The notes beneath the pieces were generated by a model that was not told where the DNA came from, did not search any database, and was given only the letters and a program-made list of their open reading frames with translations. Shown piece after piece: positions 27,011-35,381 of a stretch of DNA of 64,000 nt (position 1 is the stretch's first letter; every line of letters begins with the position of its first letter). The stretch is from Streptomyces violaceoruber (GTDB lineage Bacteria; Actinomycetota; Actinomycetes; Streptomycetales; Streptomycetaceae). The stretch lies in the NCBI RefSeq assembly GCF_033406955.1, contig NZ_CP137734.1:1488001-1552000 (forward strand), written 5' to 3'. Position numbers and translations under genes: made by a program.

Positions 27011-27658
27011 ATGGCGAGGCAGCTACGCGCCGAACGGACCCGCGCGACGATTGTCCGTGCGGCGGCCGACCTGTTCGACCGCCACGGCTACGAGTCGACC
27101 AGTCTGAGCGAGATCGTCGCCCACGCCGGGGTCACCAAGGGCGCCCTGTACTTCCACTTCGCGGCGAAGGAAGACCTCGCGCACGCCATCATGGAGATGC
27201 AGTCCCGCACCTTTCGCCGGCTGGCGAACGACCTGGACGGGCGGGGCTACTCCTCGCTGGAGGCGCTGATGCGCCTCACGTTCGGCATGGCCCGGGTCTA
27301 CGAGGAAGGGCCGGTTCTGCGGGCCGGAACGCGGCTGGCCACCGCGGGCGTACCGGTACGGCCGCCCCTGCCGCACCCCTTCACCGACTGGCGGGAGATC
27401 GCCACCTCCCGGCTGCTGGACGCGGTGCGGCAGTCCGACGTGCACCAGGACATCGACGTCGACTCCGTCGCCCACACCCTCGTCTCGTCCGTCGTCGGCA
27501 CTTGCGTCGTGGGCGGCACCCTCGAACCGGCGGGACGTCAGCCCCGCCGCCTGGCCGAGATGTGGTACATCCTGATCCGGGGCATGGTCCCGGTGACCCG
27601 GCGCGCCCGCTACGTCACCCTCGCGGCCCGCCTGGAACAGGAGACGGGCACGACCTGA
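27011..27658 (+). CDS. cprA: Gamma-butyrolactone receptor homologue CprA
   Basis: 215-residue TetR-family regulator. MARQLRAERTRATIVRAAAD, the HTH TSLSEIVAHAGVTKGALYFH and the ligand-domain stretch VRPPLPHPFTDWREIATSRL are what I recall of the CprA/CprB pair of S. coelicolor, receptors that affect secondary metabolism and sporulation; CprB has a known structure. The ATG has GGGAG about 10 bases upstream, and the ARE-like box lies just before it. No GBL synthase gene is adjacent. The family is certain; assignment as cprA rather than cprB rests on gene order towards cpk. Confidence 0.85.
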   Translation: MARQLRAERTRATIVRAAADLFDRHGYESTSLSEIVAHAGVTKGALYFHFAAKEDLAHAIMEMQSRTFRRLANDLDGRGYSSLEALMRLTFGMARVYEEGPVLRAGTRLATAGVPVRPPLPHPFTDWREIATSRLLDAVRQSDVHQDIDVDSVAHTLVSSVVGTCVVGGTLEPAGRQPRRLAEMWYILIRGMVPVTRRARYVTLAARLEQETGTT

Positions 27659-27706
27659 CGGTGTGGTCCTCCGGGCCGCCTCGGCCGGTCCGGGTGCTCC
27701 GCTCGT

Positions 27707-28129
27707 CTACAGCTGGGCCGAGGCGAAGCCGGTCAGCAGGACGGCGGTGCCGCCGATCTCACCGATGATCAGGGTTTCGCGTACACCACGCAGGCTGGTT
27801 TTCCGGTCGCGCATCTGGTTGTCGGTCCGGCCCTCGATTCCGAGCCGCACATAGTTCGCGATCGTCACGACGAACATGCCGACGACTGCTGCCGCGGCGA
27901 TGATGTTCACCGCGGACGGCCAGCCGGAGAACTGGACGAGCGGTGCCACGACGGCCGATGTCGCGAAGCTGTACAGCAGTGCGGAGTTGTGGGCGACGTT
28001 GACGTATCGGTGTGCCGTTCCGTCCGGGGACGACATCGACTGCTGCCATTTCCACACCCCGAGGAACAGTGCTGCCAGGAAGATCACGCCGGCAGCGAAC
28101 AGGACCCAGGCGGTTTCCTGGCGGATCAT
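27707..28129 (-). CDS. Four-helix membrane protein
   Basis: 140 residues with helices at TAWVLFAAGVIFLAALFLGV, SALLYSFATSAVVAPLVQF, AVNIIAAAAVVGMFVVTIAN and TLIIGEIGGTAVLLTGFA. No motif or family recognised. It is convergent with cprA and follows the P450 gene on the same strand after a strong inverted repeat, so it is probably separately transcribed. Confidence 0.65.
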   Translation of the reverse strand: MIRQETAWVLFAAGVIFLAALFLGVWKWQQSMSSPDGTAHRYVNVAHNSALLYSFATSAVVAPLVQFSGWPSAVNIIAAAAVVGMFVVTIANYVRLGIEGRTDNQMRDRKTSLRGVRETLIIGEIGGTAVLLTGFASAQL

Positions 28130-28148
28130 GAGGTACCTCCGAGTGATG

Positions 28149-28187
28149 CGGGAAGCCGCCCGCCTGTTGAGGGCGGGCCGCTTCCCG
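28149..28187 (-). terminator. Inverted repeat between P450 and membrane-protein genes
   Basis: Arms at about 28149-28164 and 28171-28187 (GGGAAGCCGCCCGCC against GGGCGGGCCGCTTCCC) form a long GC-rich stem with one mismatch and a 6-base loop. Placed after the P450 stop, it probably ends that transcript, though it also sits in the leader of the next gene. Confidence 0.5.
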
Positions 28188-28308
28188 CGGGTAGTGACGT
28201 TGGGTTGTCCCGGGGCTGCCCAGCACGGTGCGCAGCCCCTTCCCGCGGCCGCGCAGGCGGGTTCGGTCCGCTAGGCGGGCAGCGGGGCGCGGCAATTCGT
28301 CGCGCGCG

Positions 28309-29652
28309 TCACCTCGTGAGCCAGTTGAGGAACTGGCTCCAACGGCCGGTGCCCGCGGCCTTGCGCGCGGTACCGGACTGTTCGGCACGCTCGCCCGCGG
28401 GTGCCTGAGCCGGGGCAGGCGTCCGGTCGGGGGCCGGGAGCGGGGTGAAGCGGGCCGGGAGCGCGGTGAGGCCGCGGGTGAAGGGCCCGGGGCGCCACGT
28501 CAGGCTGTCCTCGGGCACGGCGGCCGCGATGTCGGGGATCCGGTTGAGGAGGTTCTCGACGGCGGCCATGGTGATCTGGCGGGCGGGGTCCTTCGAGGGG
28601 CAGGCGTGCGGGCCCGCGCTCCAGGCCAGGTGGGAACGGTTGCTGCCGGACTGCCGGGCGGCGGCCAGGCTCGGGCTGTTGTTCGCGGCGGCGAAACTCA
28701 CCATGATCAGCTCGCCCGCCTCGAACTTCTGCCCGGCGAACTCCACGTCAGCGGCGGGATAGTGGGGCGCGAGATTGGGCACCGGAGGGTTCTCCCACAG
28801 GGTGTCCTCCATCGCCTCGTCGATCAGTCCGCCCTGGCGGGCGTACTCGTCGTGGATGAGGATGCGGTGCAGGGTGTTGCCGATCAGGTTGCGCAGCGGA
28901 TCGGCACCCGCGCCCAGGATCAGTGAGAGCTGATAGACCATCTCCTCGTCGGTCATCCTGGTCTCGTGCTGCATCAGCCACGAGGTCACGTCCTCGCCGG
29001 GGCGGCTGCGCTTGAGAGCCACCAGCTCACCGACCGCACCGAAGAGGACCTCGGCGGCCCGTTCCGCGTTGACGCCGTCGAACATGCCGGAAATGCCGAA
29101 CAGGATGCGGTCGCCGATGTCGGCGGGGCAGCCGAAGAGTTCGTTGAAGACGAACAGCGGGAGCTGCTTGGCGTAGTCGGCCATCAGGTCGGCGGAGCCG
29201 CGGGAACCGAACTGGGAGATCAGGTAGTCCGAGATCTGTTCGGTGCTGCGAGCCAGCCGGGCGGTGTCGATGCGGGCCATGGCGTCGGTGATCGCCTGGC
29301 GCAGCCGCAGGTGTTCGGCGCCGTCGCTGAACATGGCGTTGGGGCGGTAGGCGAGCAGCGGGACGACGGGGCTGTCCGCCGGGATCAGGCCCTCGTTGAA
29401 GGCCTTCCAGCGGCGCGCGTCCTTTCGGAAGGTGCCGTTGTCCTGGAGCAGGCGCAGTGCTGTCGCGTAGTCGGTGACGAGGGAGGCGTCGACACCCGGG
29501 GCGAGTTCGACGGGTGCGGAGGGGCCGTATGACCGTGCGTAGTCGTAGTAGGCGTGCGGGTCGGCCGCGAAGTCCGGCCCGTACAGCGGTATCCGCGCGT
29601 CGGCGTGGGCGGGGCATCCGGGCGGGGGCACCGCGGGGGTGGTGGCGTCCAT
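28309..29652 (-). CDS. CYP157-type cytochrome P450 without ExxR
   Basis: 447 residues from MDATTPAVPPPGCPAHADAR. P450 landmarks: YGPDFAADPHAYYDYARSYG, I-helix LSLILGAGADPLRNL (about residue 245), and heme loop LAWSAGPHACPSKDPARQI with the Cys ligand (about residue 370). The K-helix, normally ExxR, reads EDTLW. That replacement is known for the CYP157 family of Streptomyces conservons, which I recall carrying E-Q-x-x-W. Also the F of the usual FxxGxHxC is W. Conservon partners (sensor kinase-like CvnA, roadblock CvnB, CvnC, GTPase CvnD) are absent here. The reaction and electron donor are unknown; it may be catalytically unusual or non-catalytic. Confidence 0.78.
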   Translation of the reverse strand: MDATTPAVPPPGCPAHADARIPLYGPDFAADPHAYYDYARSYGPSAPVELAPGVDASLVTDYATALRLLQDNGTFRKDARRWKAFNEGLIPADSPVVPLLAYRPNAMFSDGAEHLRLRQAITDAMARIDTARLARSTEQISDYLISQFGSRGSADLMADYAKQLPLFVFNELFGCPADIGDRILFGISGMFDGVNAERAAEVLFGAVGELVALKRSRPGEDVTSWLMQHETRMTDEEMVYQLSLILGAGADPLRNLIGNTLHRILIHDEYARQGGLIDEAMEDTLWENPPVPNLAPHYPAADVEFAGQKFEAGELIMVSFAAANNSPSLAAARQSGSNRSHLAWSAGPHACPSKDPARQITMAAVENLLNRIPDIAAAVPEDSLTWRPGPFTRGLTALPARFTPLPAPDRTPAPAQAPAGERAEQSGTARKAAGTGRWSQFLNWLTR

Positions 29653-29776
29653 GAGTGCTGTTCTTGCTCCTGGGGCGCGGTCCCGGAGGACCGGGGGTGG
29701 GATACGGGGCAACGACGTTGCTTCGAAGGCAGGTTACGTCGTGCGGCCGACCGTGCAGAGCACATGGGGTGTGTGG

Positions 29777-30025
29777 TCACTTCCTCAGCCGGGCCGGGAA
29801 CTGGTACCACTTCCCTGATACCCGTCGCCGGCCGCTGCGACCGGCAGGCGTGCGGGCCGGCGTTCCAGGCGAGCGAGGCCCGGTTGCCCGTGTAGTGGCC
29901 CTCCGTCCGGTGGTCGTAGTACGCCTGCGGATCGGCCGCGAAGTCCGGGCCGTACAGCGGCACCTGGCACCGGAGTCGTGAGCAGGGCGCCCCGGAGGTG
30001 GCACGGGCGCGGAATGGACATCCAT
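29777..30025 (-). pseudogene. Collapsed second P450 (CYP157-like) relic
   Basis: Begins MDVHSAPVPPPGRPAH, like the neighbouring P450's MDATTPAVPPPGCPAH. After a frame change it gives VPLYGPDFAADPQAYYDHR, then jumps directly to a heme loop (ASLAWNAGPHACRSQRPA) and ends with a tail GKWYQFPARLRK that parallels the intact gene's GRWSQFLNWLTR. About 340 residues between N-terminus and heme loop are deleted. A tandem-duplicate P450 reduced to three landmarks. Confidence 0.65.
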
Positions 30026-30113
30026 GTCGTCGTTCCTCATTCTGGCGCGGGTCCAACAGCCACAGGCGTAGTCGCACAGGGCGCAGTTGACTAACGGGGA
30101 CCAAACCGTAGTC

Positions 30114-31085
30114 TCAACTCTCAGGGGTCTCATGGCTGTTGGGGCCAGCAGCGGGAGGACGGCGGTGGTGGCGGGGGCGCTCCTCGGTCATCCGCCTGCC
30201 GACCCGGGCGGCGGTCTCGCGCAGCCAGATGTGGGCCGCGTCGTGGGTGTGGACCGGGTGCCACCACAACGCCTCGCTCAGCGGCACCGCCTCGTAGGGC
30301 GGCTCCACCGCGCGTACGGCGGCGAGCGGGGCGAGGAGCCGGGCGAGGCGGGCCTGGATCAGGGCGATGCGCCGGGTGCCGTCGACCAGCAGCGGCATGA
30401 TCTGGAAGCTGTCGACGGAGACCTCGACGCGGGGCTCGATGCCCAGCATGCCGAGCTGGCGGACGGCCGGGGCGTCGTAGGTGCGCTGGTAGGTGACCCA
30501 GGGCAGCCGGGCCAGGTCTTCCCGGGTCAGCCGGTCGCCGACACTCGGGTGGTCGTCGGCGACGAGGAAGACCCAACGGTCCTGGTAGAGGTCGGTGGCG
30601 GGGAAACCGCTGATGACGCCGTGCGGCATGAACAGGCCGTCGGTGGTGCTCAGCAGGGCGTCCGTGGCGTCCACCACGCTGGTCGGCGTCTGGGCGAAGC
30701 GCAGCCGGATGCCCGGAGCCTCCTGGTGCACGACCCGGGCGAGTTCGGCGCCGAAGACGGCGACCGCGTAGTCGGACGCCACGAGTTTGAACTCACGGCT
30801 CTCCCTGGCCGGGTCGAAGTCCGCCTGGCTGGCGAACAGCCGTTCCAGCAGGTCGTAGGCGGTGGACGCGCGGTCGAGGAGGACCTGTCCGAGGGCGGTG
30901 AGTTCGTAGTGGCCGCCCACCCGGGCCAGGAGGTCGTCGTCGAAGTGCCGGCGCAGGCGGGCGAGCGCCGCGCTCATCGCCGGCTGGCTGAGGCCGACGC
31001 GCTGCCCGGCACGGGTCACGTTGCGCTCCTCCAGCAGGGCGCGCAGGGGGACGACGAGGTTGAGGTCCAGGCGACCGAGATTCAC
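30114..31085 (-). CDS. LysR-family transcriptional regulator of the aromatic cluster
   Basis: 323 residues: an N-terminal winged HTH (LDLNLVVPLRALLEERNVTR, VGLSQPAMSAALARLRRHF) and a periplasmic-binding-like effector domain (FKLVASDYAVAVFGAELA ... GISGF ... RWVFLVADDHPSVGDRL), the NodD/PcpR-like branch. Divergent from the six catabolic genes, with a 21-base palindrome between. It should activate them on binding a pathway intermediate (standard LysR logic, inferred). The start is GTG or its neighbour (NLGRLDLNL). Confidence 0.87.
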   Translation of the reverse strand: MNLGRLDLNLVVPLRALLEERNVTRAGQRVGLSQPAMSAALARLRRHFDDDLLARVGGHYELTALGQVLLDRASTAYDLLERLFASQADFDPARESREFKLVASDYAVAVFGAELARVVHQEAPGIRLRFAQTPTSVVDATDALLSTTDGLFMPHGVISGFPATDLYQDRWVFLVADDHPSVGDRLTREDLARLPWVTYQRTYDAPAVRQLGMLGIEPRVEVSVDSFQIMPLLVDGTRRIALIQARLARLLAPLAAVRAVEPPYEAVPLSEALWWHPVHTHDAAHIWLRETAARVGRRMTEERPRHHRRPPAAGPNSHETPES

Positions 31086-31130
31086 GGCGATCTTCCTTGC
31101 TGTCCGGCGACGACCTGCGAGAATTCGTCG

Positions 31131-31151
31131 TATGGATGGCTGCCATCCATA
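31131..31151. promoter_or_regulatory. Perfect palindromic LysR operator
   Basis: TATGGATGG (31131-31139), CTG, CCATCCATA (31143-31151): perfect 9-base arms. It lies 46 bases upstream of the lysR start and 62 upstream of the first catabolic gene, in an AT-rich patch. Best candidate for the regulator's binding site. Confidence 0.68.
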
Positions 31152-31212
31152 GAATCGATTTCCCTGATCGCGAGTGGCGGGTCCAGATTAGTGCCACCGC
31201 AATCAGGAGGAC

Positions 31213-32214
31213 ATGTCCGTGAAACCTGAAGCCGCGTCCGCCCTCTTCGCCGGACCCTTCGCCCTGGCCACCCTTTCCGCTCCCGAGGGTGCTGCCTTCC
31301 CCGCTCTCGTCACTCCCGACGCCCGGGTGACCGACCTGCGGTCCGCCTTCGAGGACACCGGCCTCAGCATGCGCGGGCTCCTCGACGACTGGGACGCGGT
31401 GGCGCCGCGGCTGGCCGCACTGGCCGTCGACGACGCCGCCGCGCGCAGGCCACTGGCGGAGTTCCGCGTGCACGCGCCGGTGGAGCCGCGCCAGGTGTTC
31501 CAGTCGGGAGCCAACTACCGGCAGCACGTCATCGACCTGCACGTCGCGCACCGGGCCCCGGACGACGACCGGCCGGAGGAGGAGCGGCGCGCGGAGGCCG
31601 CCGAGATCATGGACCGGCGGGCCGCCGAGGACCTGCCGTACGTGTTCATCGGCCTGCCGAGCGCGGTGACCGGCCCCTACGACGACGTCGTACTCCCGGC
31701 CTGGGCCGAGAAGCCCGACTGGGAGCTGGAGCTGGCGGCGGTGATCGGCCGCCCGACCCACCGGGTGTCCGTCGAGGAAGCCCTGGACCACGTCGCGGGC
31801 TACACGATCGCCAACGACCTGACCGACCGTGCCACGGTCTTCCGCCGGGACATGCCGCAGATCGGCACCGACTGGCTGCGCAGCAAGAACGCCCCCGGAT
31901 TCACGCCGCTCGGCCCCTGGATCGTGCCCACCGCCTCGGTCGGGGACCCGGGCGACCTGCGTCTGACGCTGAAGCTCAACGGCGAGACCATGCAGGACGA
32001 GTCGACCAAGGACATGATCTTCAACGTGGCGCGGATGGTCTCCTACGCCTCGCAGACCGCCCGGCTGCTCCCCGGCGACCTGGTGCTCACCGGCAGCCCG
32101 GCCGGCAACGGCATGCACTGGGGCCGGCTGCTGCGCGACGGCGACGTCATGGACGCCTCGATCACCGGGCTCGGTGCCCAGCGCACCCGCTGTGTGGCGG
32201 AGGCGGCCCGATGA
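31213..32214 (+). CDS. Fumarylacetoacetate hydrolase (FAH) family protein, first
   Basis: 333 residues. The C-terminal FAH fold shows VFQSGANYRQHVIDL, metal-binding ELELAAVIGRPT (about residues 176-187), GYTIANDLTDRA and the substrate-lid region GTDWLRSKNAPGFTPLGPW, ending in GDLVLTGSPAGNG. Members hydrolyse or isomerise acylpyruvates and dienoates in ring-cleavage pathways. AGGAGG at 31204-31209 supports the ATG. First gene of the operon; its stop overlaps the next ATG by 4 bases. Confidence 0.85.
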   Translation: MSVKPEAASALFAGPFALATLSAPEGAAFPALVTPDARVTDLRSAFEDTGLSMRGLLDDWDAVAPRLAALAVDDAAARRPLAEFRVHAPVEPRQVFQSGANYRQHVIDLHVAHRAPDDDRPEEERRAEAAEIMDRRAAEDLPYVFIGLPSAVTGPYDDVVLPAWAEKPDWELELAAVIGRPTHRVSVEEALDHVAGYTIANDLTDRATVFRRDMPQIGTDWLRSKNAPGFTPLGPWIVPTASVGDPGDLRLTLKLNGETMQDESTKDMIFNVARMVSYASQTARLLPGDLVLTGSPAGNGMHWGRLLRDGDVMDASITGLGAQRTRCVAEAAR

Positions 32215-33173
32215 CACTGGACCGCACCGACCCCGAGGGGGCCATAGCGCGCGCCGCGAAGGCGTACTCCAACTGGGGCCGCTGGGGCGAGGACGACGTG
32301 CTCGGCACGCTGAACTTCCTCGACGGGGCCAAACGCAGCGAGGGTGCCGCACTGGTCCGGCGGGGCGTCAGCTTCTCCCTCTCCCAGCGCTTCGACATGA
32401 ACGGCCCGCAGAAGGGCTGGCGCCGCCGCACCAACCCGGTGCACACCATGCTGGACACCGGCACCGACGCCGCCCTCGGAAACCAGGGCTTCCCGCACGG
32501 CATCGGCGGTGCCGACGACGTCATAGCGATGCCGTTGCAGTGCTCCACGCAGTGGGACGGGCTCGGCCACATCTTCGACCACGGCAAGGCGTGGAACGGC
32601 CGCCCCGCCGAGCAGGTCGTCACCTCCGACGGCGATCTGGTCACCGGCATCGAGCACATGGCCCCGCACGTGGCCGGACGGGGGGTGCTCCTGGACGTCG
32701 GCCGGGTCGTCGGCGAGGACGGTGAGCTGCCGGACGGGTTCGCGATCACCGAGGAGCACCTGGCCGCGACCGCCGGGGCGCACGGTGTCCGGGTGGGCCG
32801 CGGCGACATCGTCCTCGTCCGCACCGGCCGGCTCGCCCGGGCGCGCCGCGAGGGCTGGGGCGACTACGCGGGCGGGCCCGCCCCCGGCCTGTCGTTCACC
32901 ACGGCCGGCTGGCTGCACGGCACCGAGGTCGCCGCGATCGCCACCGACACCTGGGGCTTCGAGGTCCGCCCCAACGAGTTCGAGCACGCCTTCCAGCCGC
33001 TGCACCAGGTCGCCATCCCCCACATCGGCCTGCTGATCGGCGAGATGTGGGACCTGGACGCCCTCGCCGTGGACTGCGCGGAGGACGGCGAGTACGGCTT
33101 CTGGCTCACCGCCGCGCCCCTGCCCATCACCGGCGCGGTCGGCTCACCCGTCAACCCGATCGCGGTCAAGTAG
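32211..33173 (+). CDS. Cyclase-family (kynurenine formamidase-like) hydrolase
   Basis: 320 residues of the Cyclase superfamily. The metal/catalytic segment reads CSTQWDGLGHIFDHGKAWNG (about residues 110-129), the TQWDGLGH variant of the HxTxxDxxxH signature. GRGVLLDVGR and the C-terminal SFTTAGWLHGTEVAAIATDT, LHQVAIPHIGLLIGEMWDLD also fit. Relatives hydrolyse cyclic amides, lactones or formamides (isatin hydrolase, KynB). It overlaps the FAH gene by 4 bases. Confidence 0.82.
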   Translation: MTLDRTDPEGAIARAAKAYSNWGRWGEDDVLGTLNFLDGAKRSEGAALVRRGVSFSLSQRFDMNGPQKGWRRRTNPVHTMLDTGTDAALGNQGFPHGIGGADDVIAMPLQCSTQWDGLGHIFDHGKAWNGRPAEQVVTSDGDLVTGIEHMAPHVAGRGVLLDVGRVVGEDGELPDGFAITEEHLAATAGAHGVRVGRGDIVLVRTGRLARARREGWGDYAGGPAPGLSFTTAGWLHGTEVAAIATDTWGFEVRPNEFEHAFQPLHQVAIPHIGLLIGEMWDLDALAVDCAEDGEYGFWLTAAPLPITGAVGSPVNPIAVK

Positions 33174-33196
33174 ACCGAGGAACAAGGGAGTTCTTC

Positions 33197-34327
33197 ATGA
33201 TCCAGCCCCGCACGGTCCTCGTCGTCGGTGGCGGCGCGGCCGGCAACGCCGTGACGATCCTGCTGCGCCGCGCCGGTCTCACCGTGGACCTGGTCGAGGC
33301 CAAGGACGACTGGAACGCCACCGCCGGCTCCGGCATCACCCTCCAGGGCAACGCCCTGCGCGTGCTGCGCGAACTCGGCGTCTGGGAGCAGGTGGAGGCG
33401 TCCGGATTCGGTTTCGGCTCGGTCGGCATCACCACCCCCGACGGCACCGTCCTGCACGTCCAGGACGACCTGCGCACCGGCGGCGACGACCTGCCCGCCA
33501 CCGTCGGCATGCAGCGGCCGCGGCTCCAGCAGATCCTCATCGAGGCGGTGCGGGCGAGCGGGGCGTCGGTCCGGCTGGGCACCACGGCCGAGATCCTGGA
33601 CCAGGACTCCGACGGTGTGCACGTCCGGCTCTCCGACGGCTCCGAGCACCGTTACGACCTGGTGGTCGCCGCCGACGGCCTCGGTTCCGCCACCCGGGCC
33701 GCGATCGGCATCACCGACAAGCCCGAACCGACCGGCATGGCCATCTGGCGCATCGCCGCACCGCGTCCCGCCGGCCTGACCCGCACCGACCTCGCCTACG
33801 GCGGCCCGGCCCACATCGCCGGCTACTGCCCGACCGGCGAGACCACCCTGTACGCGTACGTCGTCGAGGCCAACCGGGACCGCGCCGGGATACCGCCCGC
33901 GTCGTACGCGGACGAGATGCGCGGCCTGACCCGGCACTACGGCGGCTTCTGGCCGGACATCACCGAGCACATCACCGACCCGGCGAAGGTCAACTACACC
34001 TGGTTCGACCGGCTGCTGGTCGAGGGCTCCTGGCACCGCGGCCGAGTGGTGCTCGTCGGTGACGCCGCCCACTGCTGCCCGCCCACCCTCGCCCAGGGCG
34101 CCGCGCTGTCCCTGGAGGACGCCTGGGTTCTCGTCCAGATGCTGACCGGGTCCGACGTGTGGGACGACGCCCTGTTCCAGGCGTACTACGAGCGGCGGAT
34201 CGCCCGGGTCCGGCCGGTCGTGGCGGCGTCGGTGCAGATCGGGCAGTGGCAGCTCGACGGCGTCCGCGACGCCGACCTGCCCGGCCTGATGGGCCGCACC
34301 ATGACCATGCTCCGGGAGCTGCCGTGA
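33197..34327 (+). CDS. FAD-dependent aromatic monooxygenase (PHBH-like)
   Basis: 376 residues. VLVVGGGAAGNAVTILLRR (residues 7-25) is the FAD dinucleotide fold. DLVVAADGLGSATRAAIG is the DG motif and RGRVVLVGDAAHCCPPTLAQ (about residue 285) the GD motif of group A flavoprotein hydroxylases, which use NAD(P)H and O2 to hydroxylate aromatic rings. GGGAG at 33186-33190 precedes the ATG. Overlap GTGA with the next gene. It likely prepares the ring for extradiol cleavage. Confidence 0.87.
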   Translation: MIQPRTVLVVGGGAAGNAVTILLRRAGLTVDLVEAKDDWNATAGSGITLQGNALRVLRELGVWEQVEASGFGFGSVGITTPDGTVLHVQDDLRTGGDDLPATVGMQRPRLQQILIEAVRASGASVRLGTTAEILDQDSDGVHVRLSDGSEHRYDLVVAADGLGSATRAAIGITDKPEPTGMAIWRIAAPRPAGLTRTDLAYGGPAHIAGYCPTGETTLYAYVVEANRDRAGIPPASYADEMRGLTRHYGGFWPDITEHITDPAKVNYTWFDRLLVEGSWHRGRVVLVGDAAHCCPPTLAQGAALSLEDAWVLVQMLTGSDVWDDALFQAYYERRIARVRPVVAASVQIGQWQLDGVRDADLPGLMGRTMTMLRELP

Positions 34328-35376
34328 CCGCCGTGCCCACTCCAGCCGTGCCCACTCCAGCCGCAAACGCTCCAGCCGTGCACACGCCCACCGTGGACGT
34401 GCACGCCCACGTCCTGCTGCCCGAGGTCGAAGCGCTCGTGGCCGGTCTGCCCGGCCACGCCGGGGCCCGGGAGCTGGACGCCCGGCGCAACGGTCCCGCC
34501 GCACTCGCGGTCAACGGACCCATGGTGCGCGACCGCGTCCCCCGGATGACCGATGTCGCCCTGCGCCTGGCCTCGATGGACGCCCAGGGCGTGGACGTGC
34601 AGCTGGTCAGCCCCTCCCCCTCGCACTACCACTACTGGACCGACGAGGACACCGCCGAGAAGCTGTACCGGCTCGCCAACGAGGCCGTGGCCGCGCACTG
34701 TTCGGCCGCCCCCGAGCGGCTGCGCGGTCTCGGCCTGGTCCCCCTCCAGCACCCCGAGCAGGCGGTCCGGGCCCTGGACCACGCCCTGGAGCAGGGCCTG
34801 GCCGGGGTGGAGATCTCCAGCCACGCCCCCGACCGGGAGCTGTCCGACCCCGCCTACGCGTCCTTCTGGACCCGGGCCGGGGAAACCGGCGCGATCATCT
34901 TCCTGCACCCCTTCGGATGCACCCTCGACGAGCGGCTGGACCAGTGGTACCTGTCCAACACCGTCGGCCAGCCCACCGAGAACGCCGTCGCCCTCTCCCA
35001 CCTGATCTTCTCCGGTGTCCTCGACCGCCACCCGCGCCTGCGGCTGATCGCGGCGCACGGCGGCGGCTACCTGCCCACCCACATCGGCCGCTCCGACCAC
35101 GCATGGTCGGCCCGCTCCGACGCGGGCGCCGGCTGCGCGCACCCGCCCAGCAGCTACCTGAAGCGCCTGTACTTCGACTCCCTGGTCCACGACCGGCACG
35201 TGCTGCGGGAGCTGATCCGGGCGGCCGGTGCGGACCGGGTGCTCCTCGGCTCCGACTTCCCCTTCGACATGGGCACCGAGGACCCGGTCGGCGCCCTGCG
35301 CGCAGCCCGCCTCACCGACTCCGACTTCCACGCCGTACGAGGCGGAAACGCCGCCGCCCTCCTCCGGAAGGACTGA
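34324..35376 (+). CDS. ACMSD-like amidohydrolase / decarboxylase
   Basis: 350 residues of amidohydrolase_2. VDVHAHVLLPE holds the metal-binding HxH; HPFG, LIAAHGGGYLPTHIGRSDHA and LLGSDFPFDMG supply further His and the conserved Asp. The best-known relatives decarboxylate 2-amino-3-carboxymuconate semialdehyde or hydroxybenzoates with a Zn2+ or Mn2+ ion. The N-terminus is a Pro/Ala-rich repeat (three to four PTPA units) before the barrel. GTG start overlapping the monooxygenase stop. Confidence 0.83.
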   Translation: MTAVPTPAVPTPAANAPAVHTPTVDVHAHVLLPEVEALVAGLPGHAGARELDARRNGPAALAVNGPMVRDRVPRMTDVALRLASMDAQGVDVQLVSPSPSHYHYWTDEDTAEKLYRLANEAVAAHCSAAPERLRGLGLVPLQHPEQAVRALDHALEQGLAGVEISSHAPDRELSDPAYASFWTRAGETGAIIFLHPFGCTLDERLDQWYLSNTVGQPTENAVALSHLIFSGVLDRHPRLRLIAAHGGGYLPTHIGRSDHAWSARSDAGAGCAHPPSSYLKRLYFDSLVHDRHVLRELIRAAGADRVLLGSDFPFDMGTEDPVGALRAARLTDSDFHAVRGGNAAALLRKD

Positions 35377-35381
35377 CCGCC

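Noticed and set aside
32043-34504. Long minus-strand frames opposite the aromatic operon
   Set aside because: No family similarity; plus-strand genes overlap by start/stop coupling and have clear motifs.
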